Source: an uncultured bacterium
GTDB taxonomy: Bacteria; Planctomycetota; UBA8742; UBA2392
NCBI GenBank assembly: GCA_938014885.1
Contig: CALLQI010000023.1
Coordinates: 62,001 to 126,000, forward strand
DNA length: 64,000 nt
Reading direction: 5' to 3'
A program made the translations under genes and the position numbers. Shown piece after piece: positions 42,975 to 51,093 of this stretch (the first letter of the stretch is position 1; the number at the start of each line of letters is the position of its first letter). The notes below the pieces were generated by a model. The model made no database searches. It saw only the letters and a program-made list of their open reading frames with translations, and was not told the DNA's origin.

Positions 42975-43940
42975 TCAATGTTCCGGAACGAGGTACTGCC
43001 CGATAAAAATCGCCGAGAGGTATGTGAAGATGTACGCCTGCAGAATCGCCACAAAGATTTCCAGCGCGTAGATGGCCACAGTCATCAGCACCGTCGGGAT
43101 GCCCGTGCCGATGCGCCATACTTCGTAACCGCTGGGGATCAGCAGGTTCAGGAACAGCAGGCTCAGCACCAGGCAGTGGCCCGCGTTCATGTTCGCGAAC
43201 AGACGAATCGCCAAAGCCACGGGCTTCATGATCAGGCCGATGATTTCGATGACGAACAGCAGCATCCACACCGCCATGTCCATCGGGTTAGTGCTCCACT
43301 TCACCGGCACCAGATTCACGAACCAAGCCTTGATGCCCGCGCCCGCGCTGCCTTCAACCTTGATGCTCATCAGGAAGCTGCCGACGAGATAGGTCAGGAA
43401 GGTGATCGCGGCCATGCCCGCCGTGAAGGTGATCTGCGTGGAAGGCGTGGTGCTGCCGGGAATCAGGCCCAGCAGGTTGATCACGACCAGAAAGAAGAAG
43501 AAGCAGCACAGCAGCGGCACAAACTTGTCCGCCAGCCAGTACTTGGGCAACTCTTCATGCTTGTGCTCGTGGCCGTCGCCATGACCATGCCCGTCACCGT
43601 GCCCGTGGCCCGCGTGGGCGTGGTGCAGGTGCGGGTTGTGTATGTTGGCGCGCGCGATTTCGTCGCGGATGAACGTAACGATCGGTTCCAGGAAGTTGCG
43701 CAGGCCCTTGGGCACGCGCGTATTGCGGGCATAGGTGACGTAGCTGAAAGCCGCGATGATGATGCCGGCCGCAAGCCACATCATGATCACGTGCTGGCTG
43801 AGGTGCATGAAGCCGGGCATGGCGTCGTTCCACGCCGTGATGAAGTCATTGCCGTGCACGCCCCACAGCGACACCCAGGTGCTGAAACGGTCGTACAGGT
43901 GCTCGACCGGGTTGAAGCCATCGCCTGCAGCAAGAAACAC
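42975..43940 (-). CDS. atpB: ATP synthase F0 subunit a, with His-rich loop
   Basis: 321 residues. The essential Arg of the proton channel is R247 (KPVALAIRLFANMNAGH). Unusual feature: residues 101-129 form a His/Gly/Asp-rich loop (HNPHLHHAHAGHGHGDGHGH and on) between the first helix region and the next membrane segment, probably exposed and able to bind metal. Otherwise the membrane segments follow the family plan. Lies after atpI and before atpE. Confidence 0.95.
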   Translation of the reverse strand: MFLAAGDGFNPVEHLYDRFSTWVSLWGVHGNDFITAWNDAMPGFMHLSQHVIMMWLAAGIIIAAFSYVTYARNTRVPKGLRNFLEPIVTFIRDEIARANIHNPHLHHAHAGHGHGDGHGHGDGHEHKHEELPKYWLADKFVPLLCCFFFFLVVINLLGLIPGSTTPSTQITFTAGMAAITFLTYLVGSFLMSIKVEGSAGAGIKAWFVNLVPVKWSTNPMDMAVWMLLFVIEIIGLIMKPVALAIRLFANMNAGHCLVLSLLFLNLLIPSGYEVWRIGTGIPTVLMTVAIYALEIFVAILQAYIFTYLSAIFIGQYLVPEH

Positions 43941-43990
43941 GCGCGTCTCCCTGTGTCTGCCTAGCTTATGTCAATACTCAGGCCCGATAC

Positions 43991-44413
43991 TCAAGCCGTT
44001 GCCGGCTTCTCTTCTGCGTTCAGGTCCGGCTTCGCGACCGGCTTGTCCATTGACTTCGACGCCACGGTGATCTGCAGCGCCAGGTATGCCATCACGGTCA
44101 GCAGAAACGCGATCGAAAAGCCGACCGCATTCCCCCAGCCGGTGTACGCCATCAACCCAAAACCCGCGACCAGCACCACCAGCCGCAGCATGAAGCCGCC
44201 CAGCGCGTGGCCGAGCGCATTACCGCGACTTCCAGCCTTCAGGCTTTTCAGCGTCGTGAACCAGCTGAACACCATCAGGCACAACCCGGCCGTTACGCCC
44301 GCACCCACGCCGCGCCACATGAACGCGTCAAAGCCCACCAGCGACAACAGTCCGAAACCCAGGGCGATCATCAGGGCCAGCGCGGCAGCAAGCATGTACG
44401 GAAGCCAGGTCAT
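43991..44413 (-). CDS. atpI: AtpI-like membrane protein
   Basis: 140 residues with four predicted membrane helices (about 3-25, 32-52, 72-92, 97-117) and a Lys/Pro-rich cytoplasmic tail (SKSMDKPVAKPDLNAEEKPA). Position between the AtpZ-like gene and atpB, size and layout fit the ATP synthase I protein, which helps assemble the c-ring or supply Mg2+. Sequence conservation in this family is low, so the call leans on position. Confidence 0.75.
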   Translation of the reverse strand: MTWLPYMLAAALALMIALGFGLLSLVGFDAFMWRGVGAGVTAGLCLMVFSWFTTLKSLKAGSRGNALGHALGGFMLRLVVLVAGFGLMAYTGWGNAVGFSIAFLLTVMAYLALQITVASKSMDKPVAKPDLNAEEKPATA

Positions 44414-44462
44414 CAGTTCTCGCGTGACACAATCATGCGGGTCAGCTTTGCAGCAAACTGCA

Positions 44463-44822
44463 CTACTTCATGCGGCCGGACTCGCGAATCAGACTCCACA
44501 TCGCCGCCGTGGCCCCCAGCCCGAATCCGCCCAAAGTGAACCAGGGCAGCGTATCAAGCCACACATCAAGCCCATAACCACCGCCCATGGGCAGCAGCAT
44601 CACCAGCACAAACTGCATGCCCAAACCTGTGTACCGCAGCCATGAGTTGGTTTTTGCCAGCTCAGCTTCGGAGTGTCTGGGCCCGTCTTGAGGGGCTTTC
44701 CGGCGAAGTTCATTCGCCGATTCCTGCAGACGGTTGTACTCGTGGTCCGACGGTTTTTCAGGCGGCGGCAACGGCGTTTTCTGCCCTGAATCCGGCTTCG
44801 GATCCTGCGCTGAATCAGGCAC
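44463..44822 (-). CDS. AtpZ/AtpI-family protein
   Basis: 119 residues (GTG start). Residues 1-65 are polar and Pro-rich; the second half has two membrane helices, MQFVLVMLLPMGGGYGLDVW and PWFTLGGFGLGATAAMWSLI, the pattern of AtpZ (also called AtpQ) proteins that precede atpI in many operons and are linked to Mg2+ or Ca2+ transport. First recognisable atp gene of the operon; 49 bases before atpI. Confidence 0.8.
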   Translation of the reverse strand: MPDSAQDPKPDSGQKTPLPPPEKPSDHEYNRLQESANELRRKAPQDGPRHSEAELAKTNSWLRYTGLGMQFVLVMLLPMGGGYGLDVWLDTLPWFTLGGFGLGATAAMWSLIRESGRMK

Positions 44823-44962
44823 AGAAACCGCCTTCCTCCCCCTATGGGGCCGGAACCATAGCAGTGCAAATAGGGCGGGTCAACGCCAGTGCAGGTACCG
44901 ATTTCAGGCCAAATTCGACGCTGCAAACTGAGGCCGGATTGTGACTTCCGCACGCGCGGAGT

Positions 44963-45238
44963 TCAGCCTTTGGCGGGCGGAAGGTTGTTGTTCAGCTCGG
45001 GATTCTGTGAGTACAGGTCCCAGAACAAACCGTACCCGAACATGCAGGCATAGATCACGATCATCAGCAGCAGTGAGGCCGCGTACCATATGTAGCGCAC
45101 GGCGGTCTGGTTGGTGTGCTCTTCCAGCAGGCGGCCGGGCAGGTACACGGCCAGCAGCACGCACACGAAGGTTGCGGCGAGGGTGACAATCAGCCGCACC
45201 CACTGCACGTTGGACAGGAATTCCAGCACGGCATCCAT
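44963..45238 (-). CDS. small two-helix membrane protein, unknown function
   Basis: 91 residues with two membrane helices (about 13-33, WVRLIVTLAATFVCVLLAVY, and 47-70, YIWYAASLLLMIVIYACMFG). It stands upstream of the AtpZ-like gene on the same strand (140-base gap) and may be the first gene of the operon or separate. No family recognised. Confidence 0.65.
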   Translation of the reverse strand: MDAVLEFLSNVQWVRLIVTLAATFVCVLLAVYLPGRLLEEHTNQTAVRYIWYAASLLLMIVIYACMFGYGLFWDLYSQNPELNNNLPPAKG

Positions 45239-45269
45239 CGCGCCAGTTTAGCACCGCGCCGTCGAGTGT

Positions 45270-46331
45270 TCAGGCCGGTTCTGACGGCCGGTCCTTCGAC
45301 TTGGGCGGCGGCACGTCCAGCAGGCGCTTGCGGTCCTCGGGTGTAAGCGAGCGCCCGAGATTTTCGTAGCGGTCGGGCCAGCCCTTGCGGCGACCCTTGA
45401 AGCGGCGGTGGACCCACAGGTATTGCTCGGGGTACTGGCGCACCAGTTTCTCGACCCAATCGCGGTAGTCGCGCACGATCTGCATCTGGTCGGTGTCGGG
45501 CGCGTACTGGTGGTACTCGGGCTCAAGGTAATCGAACTCGAAGCGGTCGCCGCGACGCACGCAGGCGTGAAAACACACGCGCCCCCCGCCGCGCAGCACC
45601 ATGCGCGTGAACTCGGCCTGCCAGGTGCAAGGCACGCCGAAGAACGTTTCGACGGGCGCGAAGTCGCCGCCGTTCTGGTCCACCACGGTGCCGACGTTGC
45701 GCTTCTCCTTCACCGCCCGCAGATACTGGCGCGCGCCTTCATCGGCGTGGCGCACCTCGCTGCCCAATATGTTACGCGCGCGGGTCAGCCAGCGGTTCAG
45801 CACCGGCGGCCTCACTTCTTTCACGATCAGCAGCAGCGGCAGGTGGCCGGTTTCGCGGCCGATGTTGAAGCTGACGATGTCAAAGTTGCCCAGATGCAGC
45901 GACAGGTTGAAGGCGGCCTGGCCGGCGCGGTACCAGTTGCTGAAGGTGCTGTTGTCTTTCGGACCGTGAAAGTGCGGGCTTTCCGCGCCGGTCTTGAAGT
46001 AGCGCGGCACCAGCAGGTAGTCAAGAAACTGGTACACACTGTGGCGGAACGAAAGTTTGCCGATGCGCACCCGTTGCGCCTGCGGCATTTCGGGGAAGCA
46101 CAGTTCCAGGTTTCGCAGTGCATAGCCGCGCTGCTTGCCCAGCACCACCCAGCCGACGCGAGCCACCCAGCGCGCCCAGAAGTACGCCCAGCGCCAGCCG
46201 AACAGCGTGATCCAGAAGGCATGCCAGCGCATGGCCAGTTCGACAGGCACGCGCACCCAGGACTGGTCAAGCATGTAGCGCTTGCGCTTCTTCTGCTTCA
46301 GCTTCTTGGCTGGTTCGTTGCCCTGGTCCAA
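45270..46331 (-). CDS. LpxL/HtrB-like lipid A acyltransferase
   Basis: 353 residues. Bacterial lipid A acyltransferase family: the catalytic H-x4-D/E motif is LSLHLGNFD, followed by DQNGGDFAPVETFFGVPCTW (the substrate pocket region). An Arg-rich N-terminus precedes an amphipathic or membrane segment (WITLFGWRWAYFWARWVARV). TTG start at 46331 has AGGGGG upstream; the ATG at 46274 is an alternative. Directly downstream of lpxK on the same strand, so it either finishes lipid A or supplies the acyl-transfer step of the polyene-like cluster, whose relatives often carry an LpxL homologue. Confidence 0.88.
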   Translation of the reverse strand: MDQGNEPAKKLKQKKRKRYMLDQSWVRVPVELAMRWHAFWITLFGWRWAYFWARWVARVGWVVLGKQRGYALRNLELCFPEMPQAQRVRIGKLSFRHSVYQFLDYLLVPRYFKTGAESPHFHGPKDNSTFSNWYRAGQAAFNLSLHLGNFDIVSFNIGRETGHLPLLLIVKEVRPPVLNRWLTRARNILGSEVRHADEGARQYLRAVKEKRNVGTVVDQNGGDFAPVETFFGVPCTWQAEFTRMVLRGGGRVCFHACVRRGDRFEFDYLEPEYHQYAPDTDQMQIVRDYRDWVEKLVRQYPEQYLWVHRRFKGRRKGWPDRYENLGRSLTPEDRKRLLDVPPPKSKDRPSEPA

Positions 46332-46354
46332 TAGACCCCCTGAGCAGAGCGTTT

Positions 46355-47446
46355 TCAGGCACCTTTGCCCGCGGCCGCGAGAATGGCCGCCTTCACGGCC
46401 TCTACATCGCGAATCACGTCGAGCTGCACCCGCAATTCAAGTACCGGCATTTCGGCACCGCGCAGCGCTTCTTTCAAGTCGCTTGCCGCGCGCAACTTCA
46501 CCGCGTCTTTCTGGGTACAGATGGCCAGGCTCGCGCCGACGTCGCTGCACGCGCGCACGAACGGGACCACCTGACGCTGCACCTCGCGGCCGTCCAGCGC
46601 GGCGTGGTCATCCAGCCGCAGTACTTCCAGCGGCGTCAGCTTCGCGCCCAGCAGTTCCAGTGTACGCGCGAAGCCGCGCGGGTTGCCGATGCCGCAAAAC
46701 GGGGCGATGGTCACGCCGCGCAAAGTCTCCAGTGACTTCTCTTGACCCGTCAACAGGTCAACCAGCCTGACGGGCCGGTGCGCGGCGTGGGCCGTGGGCC
46801 CGACGAAGCCCTTGCATCGCACGGTGTCTTCCAGGTCGCGCAGGCGCTCGGGCGTGGCGGCGTCGGCATGGGTGAAAATCGCGCACTTCGCGCGTCGCAC
46901 GCTGGAAAGTGGCTCGCGCAGCAGGCCGCGCGGCAACATGCGGCCGAATCCGAAAGGGTTCAGCGCGTCGAACAGCAGTATGTCCAGGTCGCGGCGCAGG
47001 CGCAGGTGGCTGAAACCGTCGTCGAGCACGATCACTTCGGCCCCGTCAGCGATGGCCTTGCGCGCGCCGGCCACGCGATCCGGGTTTTGCACATGGGGCA
47101 CGCCGGGGCACAGTTCAGCCAGCACCTTCAGTTCATCGTTGCCGCGTTCATCGCCGCCATAGCCGCGACTGACGATGGCAGGCTTCAGGCCCGCTTCGCG
47201 CAGCACGCCCACGACCCAGGCCACAGCGGGCGTCTTGCCGGTGCCGCCGGTTGTGAGGTTGCCGACGCAGATAACCGGCCGCTCAACCTTGTGCCGGGGC
47301 AGCAGACCGATGCAATACAGCAGCAGGCGCGTACGCGCGCCGAGCCAGAAGAACAGCGAGGCAAAGCGCAGCCACAGGCGCAGGAACCCGGCCCACAGGC
47401 CGGTGCGCTTGCGTGAAATCAGGTCTATGAAATCGCGTTGCTGCAC
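46355..47446 (-). CDS. lpxK: tetraacyldisaccharide 4'-kinase
   Basis: Phosphorylates the 4' position of the lipid A disaccharide at the inner membrane. 363 residues, usual length. N-terminal membrane anchor (FASLFFWLGARTRLLLYCIG), P-loop GNLTTGGTGKTPAVAWVV, SRGYGG and the VLDDGFSHLRLRRDLDILLF motif with catalytic Asp/His. GTG start, no strong RBS. A TTGACNNGTCAA palindrome lies inside. Together with the next gene it shows that the organism makes a lipid A outer membrane. Confidence 0.95.
   Translation of the reverse strand: MQQRDFIDLISRKRTGLWAGFLRLWLRFASLFFWLGARTRLLLYCIGLLPRHKVERPVICVGNLTTGGTGKTPAVAWVVGVLREAGLKPAIVSRGYGGDERGNDELKVLAELCPGVPHVQNPDRVAGARKAIADGAEVIVLDDGFSHLRLRRDLDILLFDALNPFGFGRMLPRGLLREPLSSVRRAKCAIFTHADAATPERLRDLEDTVRCKGFVGPTAHAAHRPVRLVDLLTGQEKSLETLRGVTIAPFCGIGNPRGFARTLELLGAKLTPLEVLRLDDHAALDGREVQRQVVPFVRACSDVGASLAICTQKDAVKLRAASDLKEALRGAEMPVLELRVQLDVIRDVEAVKAAILAAAGKGA
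46742..46753. repeat. TTGACCCGTCAA palindrome
   Basis: TTGAC-NN-GTCAA class inside lpxK; on the coding strand it encodes L-T-G-Q, as at 2931. Confidence 0.7.
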
Positions 47447-47470
47447 AGGCTGATTTAGGCATCACACGCG

Positions 47471-48505
47471 CTATTCGTACAGGCGGCGATACAGGCCTTC
47501 CAGCAGGCGGGCCTCACGGCTGGTCACCTTGGTGCGGTCGAGGGCGCGTTCAGGCCGGTTCTCAATGGGCGGCGGCGCGGGTGTTGACCCGTCAAGTTTG
47601 CGGCCGTCAGGATTGTACAACCAGCGCTTGCGGTCTTCCGTGCGGGTGTCGCCTTTACCGCTTTCGGGGCGGATTCGATGATCGTCCGTTTCGATCTTGG
47701 GCGGGTCTTTCGGCGGCTCTACGGGCGGCGGGGTTTCAGGATCCGCACCGACCTCGGGGCGGTTTCGCGGGTTCTCGGTCGAAGGCGGCGCGTCGGGCTT
47801 GCCGCCGTTGCCTTCGGTCGGCTTGCCGTCAGGGCGTTTCTGGGCTTCGCCCTTGTCGGAGTTGCCTTCGCCTTCGCCGCCGCCGCTACCGTTGGAGCCC
47901 GGGGCGTCATCACCAGGACCGCCATTCTTGCCTTCTCCCGCATCGCCGCCGCCGTCCTGCGGCGCTTCGGAAGCTTTCGGCTGTTCCGCACCCTCTGCAG
48001 CCTGCTGCGCGGGTGAATCGGGTTGGGTCGGGTCCGGCAGCAGCAGCGCCATTGGCATCAGGGCCAGCAGCAGCGCTACCAACAGCGGGCCATAGTGCCG
48101 GCGCGGTGCGGCTGCCTTGACGGCCGCCGGCTGCAACTTGCCGGCAAGCTGGACTTCCAGCGCAGCACGAAACTGGCCGTTTGCTTCCATATAGGAAGGC
48201 AGCGCGTCGCCAAGGCCCATCGCACGGTCCAGCAGCAGCGTGTAATCGGGGGCACCCGCGCGGCCGGGGTTGGCATGACGCGCCCAGGTCAGGGCAATGG
48301 TCACGGCCACAGCGGCAAGCGCCACTACGGCAAGCCCTAGCATCCAGGGCCAATCCAGACCCAAAGCCAGAGACAGCGCGATAGCTAGCAAAGCAACGCC
48401 CAGCGCCGGCAGCACTGCCCAGCGCCCGCCGGTGTTGACGGCTGCGGCAGCCAGCCAGCGGCGGCGTGCGTCGTGCAATGCGTGCTCGATGTCGCGTTGC
48501 TTCAT
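47471..48505 (-). CDS. membrane protein with charged low-complexity C-terminal half, unknown function
   Basis: 344 residues. Two helices near the N-terminus (about 28-48 and 53-73: AVLPALGVALLAIALSLALG; MLGLAVVALAAVAVTIALTW) and a third at about 138-155 (LLVALLLALMPMALLLPDPT). Residues 160-300 are Gly/Glu/Asp/Pro-rich and presumably extracytoplasmic. The N-terminal arrangement recalls DUF4175-like envelope proteins, but I would not name it. It lies 24 bases before lpxK on the same strand. Confidence 0.7.
   Translation of the reverse strand: MKQRDIEHALHDARRRWLAAAAVNTGGRWAVLPALGVALLAIALSLALGLDWPWMLGLAVVALAAVAVTIALTWARHANPGRAGAPDYTLLLDRAMGLGDALPSYMEANGQFRAALEVQLAGKLQPAAVKAAAPRRHYGPLLVALLLALMPMALLLPDPTQPDSPAQQAAEGAEQPKASEAPQDGGGDAGEGKNGGPGDDAPGSNGSGGGEGEGNSDKGEAQKRPDGKPTEGNGGKPDAPPSTENPRNRPEVGADPETPPPVEPPKDPPKIETDDHRIRPESGKGDTRTEDRKRWLYNPDGRKLDGSTPAPPPIENRPERALDRTKVTSREARLLEGLYRRLYE
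47584..47595. repeat. TTGACCCGTCAA palindrome
   Basis: TTGAC-NN-GTCAA class, in the 3' part of the low-complexity membrane protein gene (encodes L-D-G-S). Confidence 0.7.
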
Positions 48506-48607
48506 GGTTCCAGTGTGCCCGTGCCGGGCGATTTCGCCAACGCTATTCTCGCATGCTCCGGGCTTGTTAGCATGGCCCCGCTCACACTCATTTACCGGGG
48601 AATGCTC

Positions 48608-49303
48608 ATGCGGTTTCTTCCTGCTTTTGTGCTTCTGTTGCTATTGGCGGGCTGCACCACGACGCGCGGCCGCGTTTCAGCCAGCACCGGTGTTCGCGAC
48701 CCGTACAGCGGCAGCAGCGCCAGTGTGAACGCCTCGAACAGCGGCGTGTCGACCAGCAGCAGCGGCGCAAACTGGAAACGCTACTCGCCGCCCAACATCA
48801 CCCGCAACATCGGCAACTCTCGCGTGACCATCGACCCGCGCAGCGGCGACGTGAACAGCAGCGGCAAGCTCGGCCCCTTCTTCGTGACCGGCAGTGACGG
48901 CGGCGTGCGCCTGCGCAAGGATGCCGACCGCTGGGAATTCGGCGAAGCCTGCCACATGCACGGCGTGAGCATGAGCATTGATTCCAACAACGGCGTAAAC
49001 GTCGCCCCTCCCAGCACCACCGTCAAGAACGACTACGTGCGCGCCGGCCTGAAGAAGGGCAACTGGGACATCGTCTGGACGGGCGTGAGCTTCAACACTG
49101 CGCTCGATAGCTTCGATGGCATCGCCAAGGTGCGCCTTGACGCCAGCGCCGGCCAGGACGGCTTCAAGGTAAGCGCCGTGCCGTCAGTGAAGATGACGCT
49201 GCTGGATGTCAGCGCCGATTACGCGGTGCACCGCCTCGCGGCCCATGCCGGACTGGTCGTGTACGTTGAAGCCAGCGACTCGTACGTGCTGAAGTCGAAG
49301 TAG
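48608..49303 (+). CDS. lipoprotein, unknown function
   Basis: 231 residues from the ATG at 48608 (another ATG two codons earlier). The lipoprotein signal FLPAFVLLLLLAGC places the Cys at about 16. A Ser/Asn/Gly-rich stretch (about 20-60) leads to a beta-rich domain (SRVTIDPRSGDVNSSGKLGP; ADYAVHRLAAHAGLVVYVEA). I recognise no family. It is divergent from the gene at 47471, with a 100-base gap. Confidence 0.72.
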   Translation: MRFLPAFVLLLLLAGCTTTRGRVSASTGVRDPYSGSSASVNASNSGVSTSSSGANWKRYSPPNITRNIGNSRVTIDPRSGDVNSSGKLGPFFVTGSDGGVRLRKDADRWEFGEACHMHGVSMSIDSNNGVNVAPPSTTVKNDYVRAGLKKGNWDIVWTGVSFNTALDSFDGIAKVRLDASAGQDGFKVSAVPSVKMTLLDVSADYAVHRLAAHAGLVVYVEASDSYVLKSK

Positions 49304-49335
49304 TCAGCGACAGCGAGTTGTCCGCGTGGAGTTCC

Positions 49336-49453
49336 TGGTTGTCAGAGGGTCCGGGCTAAACACGGCGGGCTCGGTGGCAGGCCGCGCCACCGTCAGGCAG
49401 GCGGATACGAAGGCGCCTTCCGCGGGCAACCGGAACCCGACAACCGACAACTA
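49336..49453. repeat. GTTGTC / GACAAC inverted repeat segment
   Basis: CTGGTTGTCAG at 49336-49346 faces GGGCAACCGGAACCCGACAA and CCGACAAC (49424-49453). Same family as 9183-9316; between convergent genes, so it may act as a weak terminator. Confidence 0.5.
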
Positions 49454-49876
49454 TCCAGTGCGGAACTCGATCCGGATTTCCGACAGCTTGAAGTTGCGAA
49501 TCGGCTTGCCCGTGGCTGGGTCCAGAGGCCTCAATTGCTTCAGCAGTTTAGGATCCACCTGCACGTCCAGCACGCGGCCGTCGGCGCACACCATGTGCTG
49601 ATGTGCCGTCAGTGTGGAGTCGTAGCGGCGCAGGCCATCGTCGGAATACACGATGCGGATCACGCCCGCGTTCGTGAGCTTTTCCAGGTTCTGGTACACC
49701 GTCGCGCGACCGATGCGGTGGCCGCTGTTGACGCGGGCGACAAGCTCGTCGGCGGTCGGGTGATCCTTGCGGGCCTCAAGCGTCTGCAGTATCGCACGCC
49801 GGGCGGCCGTCGGGCGCAGGCCCGCCGCCGCCAGTTTGGCGACAATCTGGTCATCAGCTGTGTTCCTCGCAGCCAT
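49451..49876 (-). CDS. Fur-family transcriptional regulator
   Basis: 141 residues. Winged helix at about 10-80 (GLRPTAARRAILQTLEARKD; RATVYQNLEKLTNAGVIRIV) and a short dimerisation domain with the HQHMVCADG metal-binding segment. The two CxxC zinc sites of classical Fur are absent. Could be an iron, peroxide (PerR-like) or zinc regulator. Neighbours are a lipoprotein and a thioredoxin-fold protein; no metal transporter is adjacent, so the metal cannot be inferred. Confidence 0.9.
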   Translation of the reverse strand: MAARNTADDQIVAKLAAAGLRPTAARRAILQTLEARKDHPTADELVARVNSGHRIGRATVYQNLEKLTNAGVIRIVYSDDGLRRYDSTLTAHQHMVCADGRVLDVQVDPKLLKQLRPLDPATGKPIRNFKLSEIRIEFRTG

Positions 49877-50008
49877 GGCACAAGCTTAACACCCGGGGCC
49901 TGCCGGCTCCATCCCCGGATATCGCGCTGAGCCCGCGGGAAAGCGCCTTCTTCTATCCGCGCGCCCGGTTACTACCGTAATAGCGTCACTGGGCCTAAGG
50001 AGATTGAC

Positions 50009-51040
50009 ATGCTACGCAGCCTGCTGCTTACGGGTTTGGTTTCGCTGATGATTTCGCCGGTATTCGCGCAGAGCCTTGCGGTCGGCGACGACGTGGCGGA
50101 CCTTGAGTGCCGCAACTGGATCAACCAGCCCGCCTGGGCAAGCTTCAGCGAACTCAAGGGCGACGTGATACTGATCCGCGCCTGGGGCATCGACAACGTA
50201 CCCAGCATGCGCCAGCTCGGCGAAATGAACGAACACGCCAAAAAGCCGGGCCTACATGTCGTCAGCCTGTACGCGCACGTCCACAAGCTCAGCCAGATTG
50301 AAGAAGTGGTGACCAAGAACAACATCATGTACCCGGTCGCGTTGGATTGCAGCGACACCTGGATTGCCTCAATGGATGGGCTGGCGCTGCCGCGCACCTG
50401 GATTGTCGGCGCCGACGGCAAGATCAAATTCGCCGGTATCGGCGAGTACGCTGAAGTGCTGGCCAAGGAACTGGCGGCCGTGAAGTACCCCGGCCTTGGG
50501 CTCGACAAGGTACCCGCGGCGCTTGAGCCCGCGGCCAAGGCCTTCGTCGAAGGCAAGTTTGCCGACGCCTACAAGATGGCCGAGAAGATCTATGACGACA
50601 CCGACGATAGCGCCGTCGAAGAAGCCGCCGACGCGATCATGGACCGCATCGACGACCGTATGAGCACGCTCAGCGTCCGCGCCGAAACCAGCGAAGTGAT
50701 GAAGGACTATGAACTCGCGATCCGCGCCTGGACGGAACTGCTGCGCTTCAAAGGCCTCGACGACGCGGCCGAAGCGCCCGAGCGCCTGAAGAAGCTGCAG
50801 GACGACAAAGAGGTGAAGAAGGAAATCGAAGCCCGCAAGAAGTTGCGCGCGCTGACACTTGACCTGGACGTTGAGTTCCAGGCCGTTGACGACGAGAGCG
50901 CGGATGCCGTGTACACCTTCCGCGAGAAGTGCCTTAAGGCCTACGAGAAATTCATGGCCGACAACAAGGGCACCGGCGCCGCCGACCTGGCTGGTTCACT
51001 GGCCGACAACTTCAAGAAGTTGCTGGGCCTCGACGAATAG
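50009..51040 (+). CDS. secreted thioredoxin-fold protein lacking CxxC
   Basis: 343 residues; AAGGAG lies 7 nt before the ATG. A signal peptide (about 1-20, ending VFAQ) is followed by an AhpC/TlpA-like fold (about 25-155): SFSELKGDVILIRAWGIDNV, then VTKNNIMYPVALDCSD and the cis-Pro region LPRTWIVGADGKIKFAGIGE. At the position of the WCxxC motif it reads WGIDNVPS, so the redox Cys pair is gone. The C-terminal half (160-343) is helical and charged. Probably a structural or chaperone-like role rather than a disulfide reductase. Own terminator. Confidence 0.8.
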   Translation: MLRSLLLTGLVSLMISPVFAQSLAVGDDVADLECRNWINQPAWASFSELKGDVILIRAWGIDNVPSMRQLGEMNEHAKKPGLHVVSLYAHVHKLSQIEEVVTKNNIMYPVALDCSDTWIASMDGLALPRTWIVGADGKIKFAGIGEYAEVLAKELAAVKYPGLGLDKVPAALEPAAKAFVEGKFADAYKMAEKIYDDTDDSAVEEAADAIMDRIDDRMSTLSVRAETSEVMKDYELAIRAWTELLRFKGLDDAAEAPERLKKLQDDKEVKKEIEARKKLRALTLDLDVEFQAVDDESADAVYTFREKCLKAYEKFMADNKGTGAADLAGSLADNFKKLLGLDE

Positions 51041-51061
51041 CCGGGACATGTGTGCAACTAG

Positions 51062-51093
51062 AGACCCCCGCGATGCGGGGGTCTTTGCTTTTT
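51062..51093 (+). terminator. rho-independent terminator
   Basis: AGACCCCCGC-GAT-GCGGGGGTCT (51062-51084) followed by TTGCTTTTT; sits between convergent genes. Confidence 0.85.

Noticed and set aside
42857..43054. N-terminal extension of ATP synthase subunit c
   Set aside because: The extra frame overlaps the end of atpB and is unlike any subunit c; the ATG at 42856 gives the normal start.
45270..46331. LpxL-like enzyme as part of the polyene cluster
   Set aside because: Possible, but it is 5 kb away and adjacent to lpxK, so lipid A acylation is the simpler reading.
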